DNA from: Bdellovibrio bacteriovorus
GTDB lineage: Bacteria > Bdellovibrionota > Bdellovibrionia > Bdellovibrionales > Bdellovibrionaceae
DNA length: 64,000 nt
Assembly: GCF_001592735.1 (NCBI RefSeq)
Contig: NZ_LUKE01000006.1
Coordinates: 192,738 to 256,737 of the forward strand
Reading direction: 5' to 3'
The notes beneath the pieces are model-generated. The model saw nothing but the letters and a program-made list of their open reading frames with translations, made no database searches and was not told where the DNA came from. Within the stretch, counting starts at the first letter, position 1. The number at the start of each line of letters is the position of its first letter. Made by a program: the position numbers and the translations under genes. Positions 7,387-15,500 of this stretch are shown here, in pieces.

Positions 7387-8637
7387 CTAAATTTTAAATT
7401 CGTAAGTCGTCAATGCCGCGCGCGAGATTTCGCTTTGTTCGCCGCTAGCAAAGTTTTTTATCGTGACCGTTTTATTGGCGACTTCATTTCCACCCAAGAT
7501 CAAAGCGTAATGCGCACCCAGTTTGTTGGCTTTTTGCATTTTCTTGCCCATTTTTCCTGAGAGGAAGTTCTCGGTCTTAATTCCGCGGGCGCGAAGCTCG
7601 TGGGATAATTTCACGCTTTCAGCTTCCCCTTGGTCGTCAGCGCCGATCACCGCGACTAAAAGATCTTTTTTCACGGCCAGCTCGGGTGGAACAAGATCAG
7701 CCAAACGGTCAAGACCTGCGCCCCAGCCGACGGCCGGTGTGCGTGGGCCGCCCATGGACTCAATCAATCCATCGTAACGACCGCCAGCTAAAACGGTTCC
7801 TTGGGCACCTAACTTTTGCGTGGTGAATTCAAAAACAGTGTGAGTGTAGTAATCTAAACCACGCACCAATAATGGATTTAATTTAAATGGAATCCCCAAG
7901 GCCTCGATGCCTTTAAGGACGCCGGCAAAAAAATCTTTCGAAGTTGCATTTAGATATTCTGCAAACTTAGGCGCGCCGGTATTGATTTTTTTATCGCCCT
8001 CGTCTTTGGAATCTAAAATGCGCAAAGGATTTTTTTCCAAACGCATCTTACTATCTGCGGACAAAGAATCGACGTGTTGAGAGAAGTATTTTACTAGCGC
8101 ATCGCGATAGGCGGTGCGGCTTTCTGCATCACCCAGAGTATTGATTTCAAGCGTGCACTCGGCCGCGATTCCGATGGATTTTAAAAAGTCCCAAGCAAGC
8201 GCGATCGTTTCAACATCCGCCAGGGGCGAATCGTAACCTAAGCACTCGGTGCCGATTTGATAGAATTGGCGATAGCGGCCTTTTTGCGGGCGTTCATAGC
8301 GAAACATCGGACCTGAATAATAAAATTTAAGAGGTAAATTCTGACTTAAGCCCTCGGAAATAAAGGCGCGCGCCACTCCCGCCGTGCCCTCCGGTCTCAG
8401 CGTGAGATTTTCTCCACCCCGATCGGTGAAGTCATAAGTTTCTTTGTTTACGACGTCAGAAGTTTCGCCCAAAGTGCGATGAAAAACGTCAGAAAATTCG
8501 AAAATAGGAGTTTCAATTTCTCCGTAACCATACAGAATCGCGTTGCGATAGGCTGATTCTTCGACAAAGCGGAAAACATTCGAAAGCTCCGGAAGAAGAT
8601 CGCGGGTGCCTCGTACACATTGAAATTTGTTACTCAT
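7387..8637 (-). CDS. hisS: histidine-tRNA ligase
   Basis: Class II aminoacyl-tRNA synthetase of 416 residues that charges tRNA-His. The N-terminus [14 protein letters not shown] is typical. Motif 2 is [17 protein letters not shown], the histidine-specific HisA block is [15 protein letters not shown], and motif 3 lies near [11 protein letters not shown]. The C-terminal anticodon-binding domain follows ([17 protein letters not shown]...). ATG 8637 is preceded by AAGAGGA at a suitable distance. It is transcribed divergently from the metal-transport operon and appears to be monocistronic. Confidence 0.98.
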   Translation of the reverse strand: MSNKFQCVRGTRDLLPELSNVFRFVEESAYRNAILYGYGEIETPIFEFSDVFHRTLGETSDVVNKETYDFTDRGGENLTLRPEGTAGVARAFISEGLSQNLPLKFYYSGPMFRYERPQKGRYRQFYQIGTECLGYDSPLADVETIALAWDFLKSIGIAAECTLEINTLGDAESRTAYRDALVKYFSQHVDSLSADSKMRLEKNPLRILDSKDEGDKKINTGAPKFAEYLNATSKDFFAGVLKGIEALGIPFKLNPLLVRGLDYYTHTVFEFTTQKLGAQGTVLAGGRYDGLIESMGGPRTPAVGWGAGLDRLADLVPPELAVKKDLLVAVIGADDQGEAESVKLSHELRARGIKTENFLSGKMGKKMQKANKLGAHYALILGGNEVANKTVTIKNFASGEQSEISRAALTTYEFKI

Positions 8638-8768
8638 AACTATCCTCTTAGATCTGACGTGAACTCCTTTATATCAGAGTGAAGGGCGCGGCGCAAAGCT
8701 ATTGCATTTACCCCAGGCGAAGTCTTTAATATAAGGAGGAACAATCGGCGAAAATAGGATCTGAAATC

Positions 8769-9218
8769 ATGAAAAAGTTTGTATTAATCGGTATTTTCAT
8801 TTTAGCCACGGTGGCCGGAGCCGCTCTTTACCATTCCGGCGCGTTAAGTCCTTCGGCGCTAACGGGAGTGGAAGTGGATTGGCGCTTGTTAGGCGATATG
8901 GATTATATCACCGGCAAGGCCAGCTCCGAATTAACGGCGCTCAATGGCCAAGCTGTCAAAATTCCGGGGTTTATGGTTCCGTTAGAAGATAACCAGAGAG
9001 ATGTCGTTGAGTTTTTGTTAGTTCCCAGTCCTCAAGCTTGTATTCACGTGCCGCCACCACCACCGAATCAAATGGTCTACGTGAAAATGAAAAGGGGTGC
9101 TGAGGCCGCGCAAGGACCCATCTGGGTTTACGGCACTTTGAATCTTGTCACTAAAAAGTCCATGTATGGAGATGCTTCATTCGAACTCGTCGGCGAGGCT
9201 ATCGAGCCTTATCGCTAG
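8769..9218 (+). CDS. DUF3299 protein, first gene of a Zrg-like metal operon
   Basis: A 149-residue protein exported or anchored by MKKFVLIGIFILATVAGAALYH. The domain carries the family's hallmarks: a VKIPGFMVPLE strand, a single Cys in SPQACIHVPPPPPNQMVYV, and a later GPIWVYGTL strand. DUF3299 proteins are often found beside DUF2796/ZrgA and an ABC transporter, exactly as here, and are thought to work in the periplasm in metal (zinc) handling. The Cys-x-His pair followed by a Pro run could bind metal; that is inference. The ATG follows TAGGA at 8754-8758. ZrgA starts 42 bases after its stop. Confidence 0.85.
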   Translation: MKKFVLIGIFILATVAGAALYHSGALSPSALTGVEVDWRLLGDMDYITGKASSELTALNGQAVKIPGFMVPLEDNQRDVVEFLLVPSPQACIHVPPPPPNQMVYVKMKRGAEAAQGPIWVYGTLNLVTKKSMYGDASFELVGEAIEPYR

Positions 9219-9260
9219 ACCCTTTCGCACAAAGCGAAAGTGCAAAATACGGAGGTTTCA

Positions 9261-9755
9261 ATGCTTAAAGTGATTTTATTTTCTATCACGGCGCTCTCAA
9301 TTTCAGTCTATGCGCAAGAACACAAAGCCCATGTGCATGGAGCGGCCCAGGTCAGCATGGGCTTTGATGGATCTAAAGGAAAAATTGAGTTTAAAGCACC
9401 CGCTGAAACTGTGTTTGGATTTGAACACGAGGCGCGTTCGAAAAAAGATCGTGAGGCCAAAGACAAAGGCCTGCAAGCGCTCAATGACAACATTTCTGAA
9501 ATGATTGCGTTTGATAAAGAACTGGCTTGCGAAATAAAAATGGAAGCTTCTCAAGTGAATCAAGAAAAAGATCACGCCGATGTGGAAGTAGAATATGCGG
9601 TCACTTGTCAAAAGCCAGTTGCGGGGTCCACCATCACATTTAATTTTAAAAAAGGCCTTTCTCGGATTAAAAAGGTGAAGGTCGAAGTGATTGCGGACGA
9701 AGTGCAAAAGTCGTTAGAAGTGAAAAAGAACGGAGAAAGTCTTGAGCTCAAGTAA
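9261..9755 (+). CDS. ZrgA-like periplasmic zinc-binding protein (DUF2796)
   Basis: A 164-residue periplasmic protein. Start ATG 9261 is preferred because GGAGG at 9251-9255 sits just before it, giving the signal peptide MLKVILFSITALSISVYAQ. The mature N-terminus EHKAHVHGAAQVSM is the His-rich DUF2796 start, and AETVFGFEHEARSKKDRE is the second conserved block. A single Cys pair (LACEI, VTCQK) remains. ZrgA in Vibrio is the periplasmic component of a zinc-regulated ABC system. The gene ends 14 bases inside the ATPase gene. Confidence 0.86.
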   Translation: MLKVILFSITALSISVYAQEHKAHVHGAAQVSMGFDGSKGKIEFKAPAETVFGFEHEARSKKDREAKDKGLQALNDNISEMIAFDKELACEIKMEASQVNQEKDHADVEVEYAVTCQKPVAGSTITFNFKKGLSRIKKVKVEVIADEVQKSLEVKKNGESLELK

Positions 9756-10434
9756 TATCCTGATCGAAGTTCGGGACCTGCAGTTTGACTATTTAGACGG
9801 GACATCCGTTTTGAATATTCCCGAATTTTCGGTCTTACGCGGGGAAGAACTCTTTCTTTATGGACCCAGTGGAACGGGAAAAACCACTTTGTTAGAAATC
9901 TTAGCGGGGGTCTTAAAACCCTCGAAAGGAACTTTAAAAATTTTAGGTTGTGACCTAGTGCAAATGTCGGATGCGGAAAGGGATTCTTTCAGGTCCGAGC
10001 ATATGGGTTACATCTTTCAGAACTTCAATTTGATTCCTTATCTTAGTGTTCAAGAAAATATCGAACTGCCTTTACATTTAAGTGCAGCTCGTCGTGCCCG
10101 TTTAGGCAGTGTCGGCACCGACTTAGTGATTCGCGGCCTGTGCGGAAACTTAGGTATTGGGGATTTGTTAAGTAAACCTGTCGGGGCCTTGAGTGTCGGT
10201 CAACAACAGCGCGTGGCCGTGGCCAGAGCTCTTTTGGGGAAGCCGGATTTATTACTGGCCGATGAACCCACATCGGCTTTAGATTTTGATCATCGCGAGA
10301 AGTTTTTAAAACTCATGTTCGAACTTGCGGAGCTTTATGGAACCACCGTGGTGTTTGTTTCGCATGATCGCACGATGGAAAAGCTATTCACTCGCACCAT
10401 TTCTTTAGAGTCTATCAATAGGGCGCATGCATGA
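9742..10434 (+). CDS. ABC transporter ATP-binding protein (LolD/MacB type)
   Basis: A 230-residue ABC ATPase. Walker A GPSGTGKT (41-48), Q-loop IFQNFNLIPY (91-100), signature LSVGQQQRVA (150-159), Walker B LLLADEP (170-176) and the switch His in FVSHDRT are all intact, so it should hydrolyse ATP. It starts at TTG 9742 with GGAG seven bases upstream and overlaps zrgA by 14 bases. Its closest look is the LolD/MacB/FtsE class that pairs with FtsX-type permeases, which is what the next gene encodes. In the Zrg context it probably energises metal-linked transport or extraction of something from the membrane. Confidence 0.93.
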   Translation: MSSSNILIEVRDLQFDYLDGTSVLNIPEFSVLRGEELFLYGPSGTGKTTLLEILAGVLKPSKGTLKILGCDLVQMSDAERDSFRSEHMGYIFQNFNLIPYLSVQENIELPLHLSAARRARLGSVGTDLVIRGLCGNLGIGDLLSKPVGALSVGQQQRVAVARALLGKPDLLLADEPTSALDFDHREKFLKLMFELAELYGTTVVFVSHDRTMEKLFTRTISLESINRAHA

Positions 10435-11696
10435 TTTTTTTGAAACTGGCCATCAAGTCGCTTCGCAACCGTGCTTTTTCAACAACCCTGACGGTGATTT
10501 CAATTTGTCTTAGTGTCACTTTGCTTTTGACGGTGGAAAGGGCCAAGCGCGCTGCCGAAGAAGGTTTCACCCAAACCATCAGCCGCACGGATTTGATCGT
10601 GGGCGCACGCAGTGGTCCCTTGCAACTGATCTTGTACACGGTCTTCAATATGGGAAATGCCACGCACAATATTTCCTATGATTCCTATAAAACCATCAGC
10701 CAATTGCCGAATGTGGCTTGGACCATTCCTTACTCTTTAGGAGACGGTCATCGCGGTTTCCGGGTGGTCGGCACCAACGAAGATTTTTTTAAGTATTATC
10801 ATTATCGCGGTTACCAGAAGGTGGAACTGGAGCAGGGCGTTCCTTTTGACAAGTTGTGGGACGTGGTGATTGGGGCGGATGTCGCCAATAAATTAGGTTA
10901 TAAACTAGGAAATCGTATTGTGATATCCCACGGGGTCACCAAAACAGAAGGTGTGCTTAATCACGATGACAAACCTTTTGTGGTCTCGGGGATTATGAAG
11001 CCGACGGGAACGCCTTTGGATCGCGCGGTGTATGTCTCTTTAGAAGGGATGGAGGCCTTGCACTTAGATTGGCAAGATGGCTCGGCCCCCACGTCGGACA
11101 AGGTGATTCCGAAAGAAAAGATCTCTAAAGAAAATATAAAAGTTGATACGATCACCGCTTTCTTTTTAGGAGCTAAATCCAGAGCCGAAACATTACGCCT
11201 GCAAAGAGAAATCAACGACTTTAAATCTGAGCCGTTATTGGCAATCATTCCCGGCGTTGTTTTGTCCGAGCTATGGCAAGGACTTTCTTATATCGAAGGA
11301 GTTTTGCGCGGAATTTCTTGGATGGTTGTGGTGGTCGGTTTTTTAGGAATGCTGATTGCATTAACGACAACATTAAATGAACGCCGTCGTGAAATGGCGA
11401 TCTTGCGCGCTGTGGGTGCCAGGTCCTTCCAAATCGTGGGGCTTTTGGTTTTCGAATCAGCACTGCTGACAACCTTAGGAGTTTTATTTGGCGTGCTTCT
11501 TTCTTACGTCTCAATGGCGGTATTAGGTCCGTGGGCTGAACGAGAATTTGGACTTTATTTAGCTGGGGCGGCATTCACCAAAAAAGAACTGTTATACGTC
11601 ATTGTTACCTTGGTGGGTGGAACCGTTATTGGTTTAATTCCAGCCCTGCGCGCTCAACGCTTAGCCTTAAAAGACGGGCTTAGTATTAAGATTTAA
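10431..11696 (+). CDS. ABC transporter permease, FtsX/MacB family
   Basis: A 421-residue inner-membrane protein. It has one N-terminal membrane segment (FSTTLTVISICLSVTLLLTV), a periplasmic domain of some 230 residues with no Cys, then three C-terminal segments (about 290-320, 340-365, 385-410). The segment around LNERRREMAILRAVGAR is the typical FtsX-family cytoplasmic loop (E-R-x-x-E-x-x-x-L-R-A-x-G-A). The ATG overlaps the ATPase stop as ATGA, so the two are coupled. Type VII (MacB-like) transporters work by mechanotransmission and do not move solute through a channel. That makes simple zinc uptake by this pair uncertain. Confidence 0.92.
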   Translation: MIFLKLAIKSLRNRAFSTTLTVISICLSVTLLLTVERAKRAAEEGFTQTISRTDLIVGARSGPLQLILYTVFNMGNATHNISYDSYKTISQLPNVAWTIPYSLGDGHRGFRVVGTNEDFFKYYHYRGYQKVELEQGVPFDKLWDVVIGADVANKLGYKLGNRIVISHGVTKTEGVLNHDDKPFVVSGIMKPTGTPLDRAVYVSLEGMEALHLDWQDGSAPTSDKVIPKEKISKENIKVDTITAFFLGAKSRAETLRLQREINDFKSEPLLAIIPGVVLSELWQGLSYIEGVLRGISWMVVVVGFLGMLIALTTTLNERRREMAILRAVGARSFQIVGLLVFESALLTTLGVLFGVLLSYVSMAVLGPWAEREFGLYLAGAAFTKKELLYVIVTLVGGTVIGLIPALRAQRLALKDGLSIKI

Positions 11697-11784
11697 CAAG
11701 GGCTTCACGTAAGCCTGTTAACTATCAATACCGTTGAAATTAAAATGCGGTGTTATTGGAGGCATAATGCTCTTAGGAGGTCTT

Positions 11785-12036
11785 ATGCCCAAAGTTAATA
11801 ATGTTGAATACAAGTCCCCAAATTCCACCGCCTTTTTCGGTCAGAAAAAAGAAACCGTCGCGACCGAATTAAAAACGGCGGCCGGTGTGATGGCTGGCGC
11901 CTGGGCCTTAAAAAAATTCCCTAAAATTGCGGTGTTTGGACTGATTGGTGTTGGCATCATCATCGGCATGACCGTCAAGGAAGTCGCGCGCAGCGTGGAC
12001 CGATTTCCACGCCGACGACCTGAGGACTTGCACTAA
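11785..12036 (+). CDS. small single-pass membrane protein
   Basis: An 83-residue protein. Start ATG 11785 follows AGGAGG (11775-11780) by four bases. Another in-frame ATG six codons earlier (11767) also has a GGAGG (11757-11761) four bases away, so two isoforms differing by six residues (MLLGGL) are possible. A polar N-terminal half leads to a hydrophobic segment IAVFGLIGVGIIIGMTV, then a basic tail with RFPRRRP. That suggests an inner-membrane anchor with a positively charged cytoplasmic end. It converges on the nucleotide cyclase gene, which it overlaps by four bases at the 3' ends. No family recognised. Confidence 0.68.
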   Translation: MPKVNNVEYKSPNSTAFFGQKKETVATELKTAAGVMAGAWALKKFPKIAVFGLIGVGIIIGMTVKEVARSVDRFPRRRPEDLH

Positions 12037-13862
12037 GCGACGTCTTTGGCGATTTTTACTTTATCCGCGGATTCGGCCTCATAGTCCGAGTAAGCCGTTT
12101 TTACTTCGACCATATGGCCGTCCTCCGCGACGTATCCGCGCACTTTAAACATCTTTAAAGCTTCAGAGCGGCCTTTAACTTCGGCAGCCCCTGCAAGTTC
12201 AATTTTAAAGGCTTCGCCGATTTTTTCGATGACCGTATCTGAAATTAAAAGATCAGCACCGAAAGCTTTCGTCGAAGCCTCGATTCGTGAAGCCGTATTG
12301 ACGGTATTTCCGATGACGGTGTATTCCATACGTTCATCAGATCCGATCGTTCCGGAAATCGCCGGGCCTGCATGCAAGCCCATTCCGATATTAATCGGAG
12401 GTTGCCCACGGTTGATGCGTTTTTCATTCAGTTTTTCTAATGAACGACGCATTTCCAAACAAGCGCGAACTGCATTGTGAGCATCCTTCTGTGTTCCTTG
12501 CGGAGCCCCCCAAACGGCCATGATGGCATCCCCGATAAATTTATCTACGACGCCGCCGTGAGAGTTAATAATTTTTACCATCACGCCAAAATATTCATTG
12601 AGCATTTCAACGACTTCTTCCGGAGAGCGTTTTTCTGAAAAAGCGGTGAAACCACGAATGTCTGAAAAGAAAACGACGACTTCTTTAGACTGACCGCCGA
12701 CACCAATGTCTTTGCTGATTAAGTCTTCGGCAACCGAAGATCCATGGAATTTTGAAAAAAGGTTTTTCACCTTATCGCGTTCTTTTAAACCCTCGGTCAT
12801 ATGATCGAAGGCTTCCGCTAAATCGCCCACTTCGTCGTGAGACCGCACTTGCGACCGGGCTTTCACATCGAAATTACCCTTGGAAACCAAATGAATCATG
12901 TCCGCCAATTTTTCAATCGGGGAGGTGAGAGTCATTGAGAATAAGAAGATAAAGAAAATGGCCATCGAAATCGCCGAACCCGCTACAAAGATCGCGCGGC
13001 GTTTTACTTCGTTAGAAACTTCTAAGATCGTTTCTTCAGAAGTTTGCGAAATAACCGTGCCGCCGAAAGACGTTTTGACCGAGGCGCCGAAAATATTTTT
13101 ATCAGTGTCGGGATCCACAAACTTCGTTTGGAACTGGGGAGATTTTTGTTCTAAAGCTTTTTGCACGATCGGATATTTTTTCATGTTAAGACGGGCGATG
13201 GCTTTATGTTCATCTTTATGAGCTAAAAGTTCACCGTCACGGTCGACAAGGTACTGCGTTCTTTCCGAAGGGTCCGTGAAAGGTTTTTCTAACGGGGACA
13301 GCATGACATCCGCAATCGCGATATGCGTGATTTTTCCCTGATCATCCCTGACTAACGGAATACCGATGGTAATCAACGCGGGCGCCTTCGGATAAGAGCC
13401 ATTGCGAATTTCTAAATTTCCTTGCGCCACAGAGCGTACGGGAAATTTCTGCCAAGCTCGCAGATGAGTAATATAATTAGGATTCAGTTCATAAGATTTT
13501 AGAATATCGTCTTTCACTTTTCGCGAAATACTTTCAACGCTGCTGCCATCAAGTTTTAGAACTTCGATGGAAACAAAGTTTTTATCTTTGGCAAAGTTAA
13601 AATCGAGATCGTTGTTCGAAGTTTGTTGAGTCGTGTCCTTCATTAAAATCGAAGCCGTAACGCGTGTTTTATCCACCAAAGAGGCCACGATGTTGTCGAC
13701 TTCCTTGGCTTTCGCGGCCGCGGATTCCAAGTTCGCGATATCTACTTGCTCTGAAGATTTCTTTTCAAAATAATCAGAAGAGATCCAAGTGATCGTGCCC
13801 GTGGCGGCTACCAAGATCAGGATCGTAACGGTGATGAGTTTTGTTGAAATAGGTATTCTCAT
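12033..13862 (-). CDS. class III adenylate/guanylate cyclase with periplasmic sensor and HAMP
   Basis: A 609-residue membrane cyclase. Start ATG 13862 sits six bases after GGAG; an in-frame GTG four codons earlier is less likely. Order of parts: TM1 (about 6-28), a periplasmic Cache-like sensor (30-290), TM2 (about 291-313), HAMP (about 312-366), and the cyclase domain (395-530). Metal-binding D401 (FSDIRGF) and D445 (FIGDAIMAVWG) are present, with substrate-binding K441, and N522 and R526 in GNTVNTASR. The residue that is Asp in most adenylate cyclases is Thr (T515 in EYTVIGN), the class IIIb type. It should make cAMP in response to an envelope signal. It closes an operon with the FecR and FN3-barrel genes. 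Confidence 0.95.
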   Translation of the reverse strand: MRIPISTKLITVTILILVAATGTITWISSDYFEKKSSEQVDIANLESAAAKAKEVDNIVASLVDKTRVTASILMKDTTQQTSNNDLDFNFAKDKNFVSIEVLKLDGSSVESISRKVKDDILKSYELNPNYITHLRAWQKFPVRSVAQGNLEIRNGSYPKAPALITIGIPLVRDDQGKITHIAIADVMLSPLEKPFTDPSERTQYLVDRDGELLAHKDEHKAIARLNMKKYPIVQKALEQKSPQFQTKFVDPDTDKNIFGASVKTSFGGTVISQTSEETILEVSNEVKRRAIFVAGSAISMAIFFIFLFSMTLTSPIEKLADMIHLVSKGNFDVKARSQVRSHDEVGDLAEAFDHMTEGLKERDKVKNLFSKFHGSSVAEDLISKDIGVGGQSKEVVVFFSDIRGFTAFSEKRSPEEVVEMLNEYFGVMVKIINSHGGVVDKFIGDAIMAVWGAPQGTQKDAHNAVRACLEMRRSLEKLNEKRINRGQPPINIGMGLHAGPAISGTIGSDERMEYTVIGNTVNTASRIEASTKAFGADLLISDTVIEKIGEAFKIELAGAAEVKGRSEALKMFKVRGYVAEDGHMVEVKTAYSDYEAESADKVKIAKDVA

Positions 13863-13877
13863 GCAAATCTCCACGAG

Positions 13878-15500
13878 CTAAAAAGCCCACTCCGCGAAAA
13901 AGTTTAAATAGTTCCCCACGACGGTGGACTCAACAGTATTACCAAAATTCAAAGAAGGATCGATCGGGGTATATGGATTGGACTGATATTTCACGCGGTC
14001 TTCGCGCATCGCCCAACCCACCAGGCCCGTAAAGTTTTGAGTCATACGATAACTGCCTAAGATACCAATCTGGTAAGACATCGCCGGTTCGATATCGCGG
14101 TTATTAGGCGTTTCCATTTTCAATAGCGAATTATACAAGTGAGCATTAAATTGAATACCCAGTTTTGGCGTTAACGAGTACCAGAATTCAGCGCCAATGT
14201 GAGGACCGGCGACCACGACCTTGGTGTCTTCAGCACTCGAGGTGCTGGCATCGGCGATGCTGTCGGGATGTTCTTTAATATAAGGGCCGGCTTGCAGACG
14301 CAGCTCGGTGCGATCCCCCATGGAGATGCGGTAGACGCTGTTAAGTTCGGTGGAAGCAAAAGTTTTAGTTTTTCCGTCGAAAGTAAAACCACTTAAGTCT
14401 AAGATTCCTAAAAATCCCCAAGGAGTGCTTGAACCAAACCACCCCACACCCAAGCGACCCGTTCCGCCCACGGCATTGTACGTGCCTTTAGATGATTTTT
14501 CTGGATATACACCTGAAAACTTCACTTCAGTAATAAGATACGAGGCAATCCCGTACCAGCCGGTCACGCGATCAATGGATTTTCTGACTAAGGCCGTGTA
14601 TTCCGCGGCAGGGGAGCGGTCACCAGAACGAACTTTGAAGCTTAATTTAGCAAGCTCTGAACTAGGGCGCATATTTCCATTGGCGCGGACCGCGACTTTA
14701 TAAAGGCCTCCGGGCCAAGAAGGATCGAAATCTAAGTTCGCGGACGTGGTTTTTTCAATGGATTTAAACTTTTCAAATTTCTTCGTGCGTTCGTCGCGAC
14801 GGATAATATAGATATCATAAGACGTCGCGTATTCGGGGGCTTCCCATTTCAATTCGCGCACGAATTCTGTTTCAGGTTTATCTAAAGAGGGCTTCTCTAA
14901 TTTTTTGCCGTTGAGGGCAAATTTAGATGTCGCCGTTCCTTCGCTAATAATTCCTTCTCTATTAGAAGCGCTCACACTCCAAGAATAATTGGCGGCGACG
15001 GGAACTTCCGCTTTGAAGTAAGGCTCGGTTAATTTTTGCGTGATGGCGGTGGTGCCATCTTCGGAAGTCAGTTTGAATTCGTATTGATCAGCACCGCCCA
15101 CGGCTTCCCATTTGAATTCGATTTCTTTTTTGTCGGCAGAATCAGTCTCTATTTTATCTGTCAGTGGCGATTTTAAAACGACATTATCTAATCCCACGTT
15201 GAAATCACTTTGCGGGCTCCAGTCCCCCGGAACGCCACGATAATCGCGCGAACGAAGCCGCATTAAATATTTCCCGGGCGTGAGGCGACCATTCCACGCA
15301 GCATCTTTAGTTTTAAAGTTAAATGCCTTTGGTTCTTCAGAATCGATTTTGACGGGGATAAGTTCGATTTCATAGCTTGTCGCGCCCTCGATGGCTTCCC
15401 ACTCAAAATTCACCAAACGACGATACTTCGCCGCTTCGGCGATTCCCGTCGTGAAAATGAAAATGAAAAGGAAAATCCCCGCGGTCGCTTTAAGCATCAA
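13878..15500 (-). CDS. FN3-repeat protein with C-terminal outer-membrane barrel
   Basis: A 540-residue exported protein. The leader MMLKATAGIFLFIFIFTTGIAEA is a signal peptide. Residues 25-300 hold about three FN3-like modules, each with a W-E-A strand core (FEWEAIEGATSYEIEL, FKWEAVGGADQYEFKL, LKWEAPEYATSYDIYI). From about 300 the sequence becomes barrel-like, with repeated amphipathic strands (GRLGVGWFGS, ELRLQAGPYI, LGIQFNAHLY), and ends FFAEWAF. It is probably a barrel displaying periplasmic FN3 domains. Its ATG overlaps the stop of the upstream FecR gene (ATGA), and the cyclase gene follows 15 bases after its stop. Confidence 0.85.
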   Translation of the reverse strand: MMLKATAGIFLFIFIFTTGIAEAAKYRRLVNFEWEAIEGATSYEIELIPVKIDSEEPKAFNFKTKDAAWNGRLTPGKYLMRLRSRDYRGVPGDWSPQSDFNVGLDNVVLKSPLTDKIETDSADKKEIEFKWEAVGGADQYEFKLTSEDGTTAITQKLTEPYFKAEVPVAANYSWSVSASNREGIISEGTATSKFALNGKKLEKPSLDKPETEFVRELKWEAPEYATSYDIYIIRRDERTKKFEKFKSIEKTTSANLDFDPSWPGGLYKVAVRANGNMRPSSELAKLSFKVRSGDRSPAAEYTALVRKSIDRVTGWYGIASYLITEVKFSGVYPEKSSKGTYNAVGGTGRLGVGWFGSSTPWGFLGILDLSGFTFDGKTKTFASTELNSVYRISMGDRTELRLQAGPYIKEHPDSIADASTSSAEDTKVVVAGPHIGAEFWYSLTPKLGIQFNAHLYNSLLKMETPNNRDIEPAMSYQIGILGSYRMTQNFTGLVGWAMREDRVKYQSNPYTPIDPSLNFGNTVESTVVGNYLNFFAEWAF

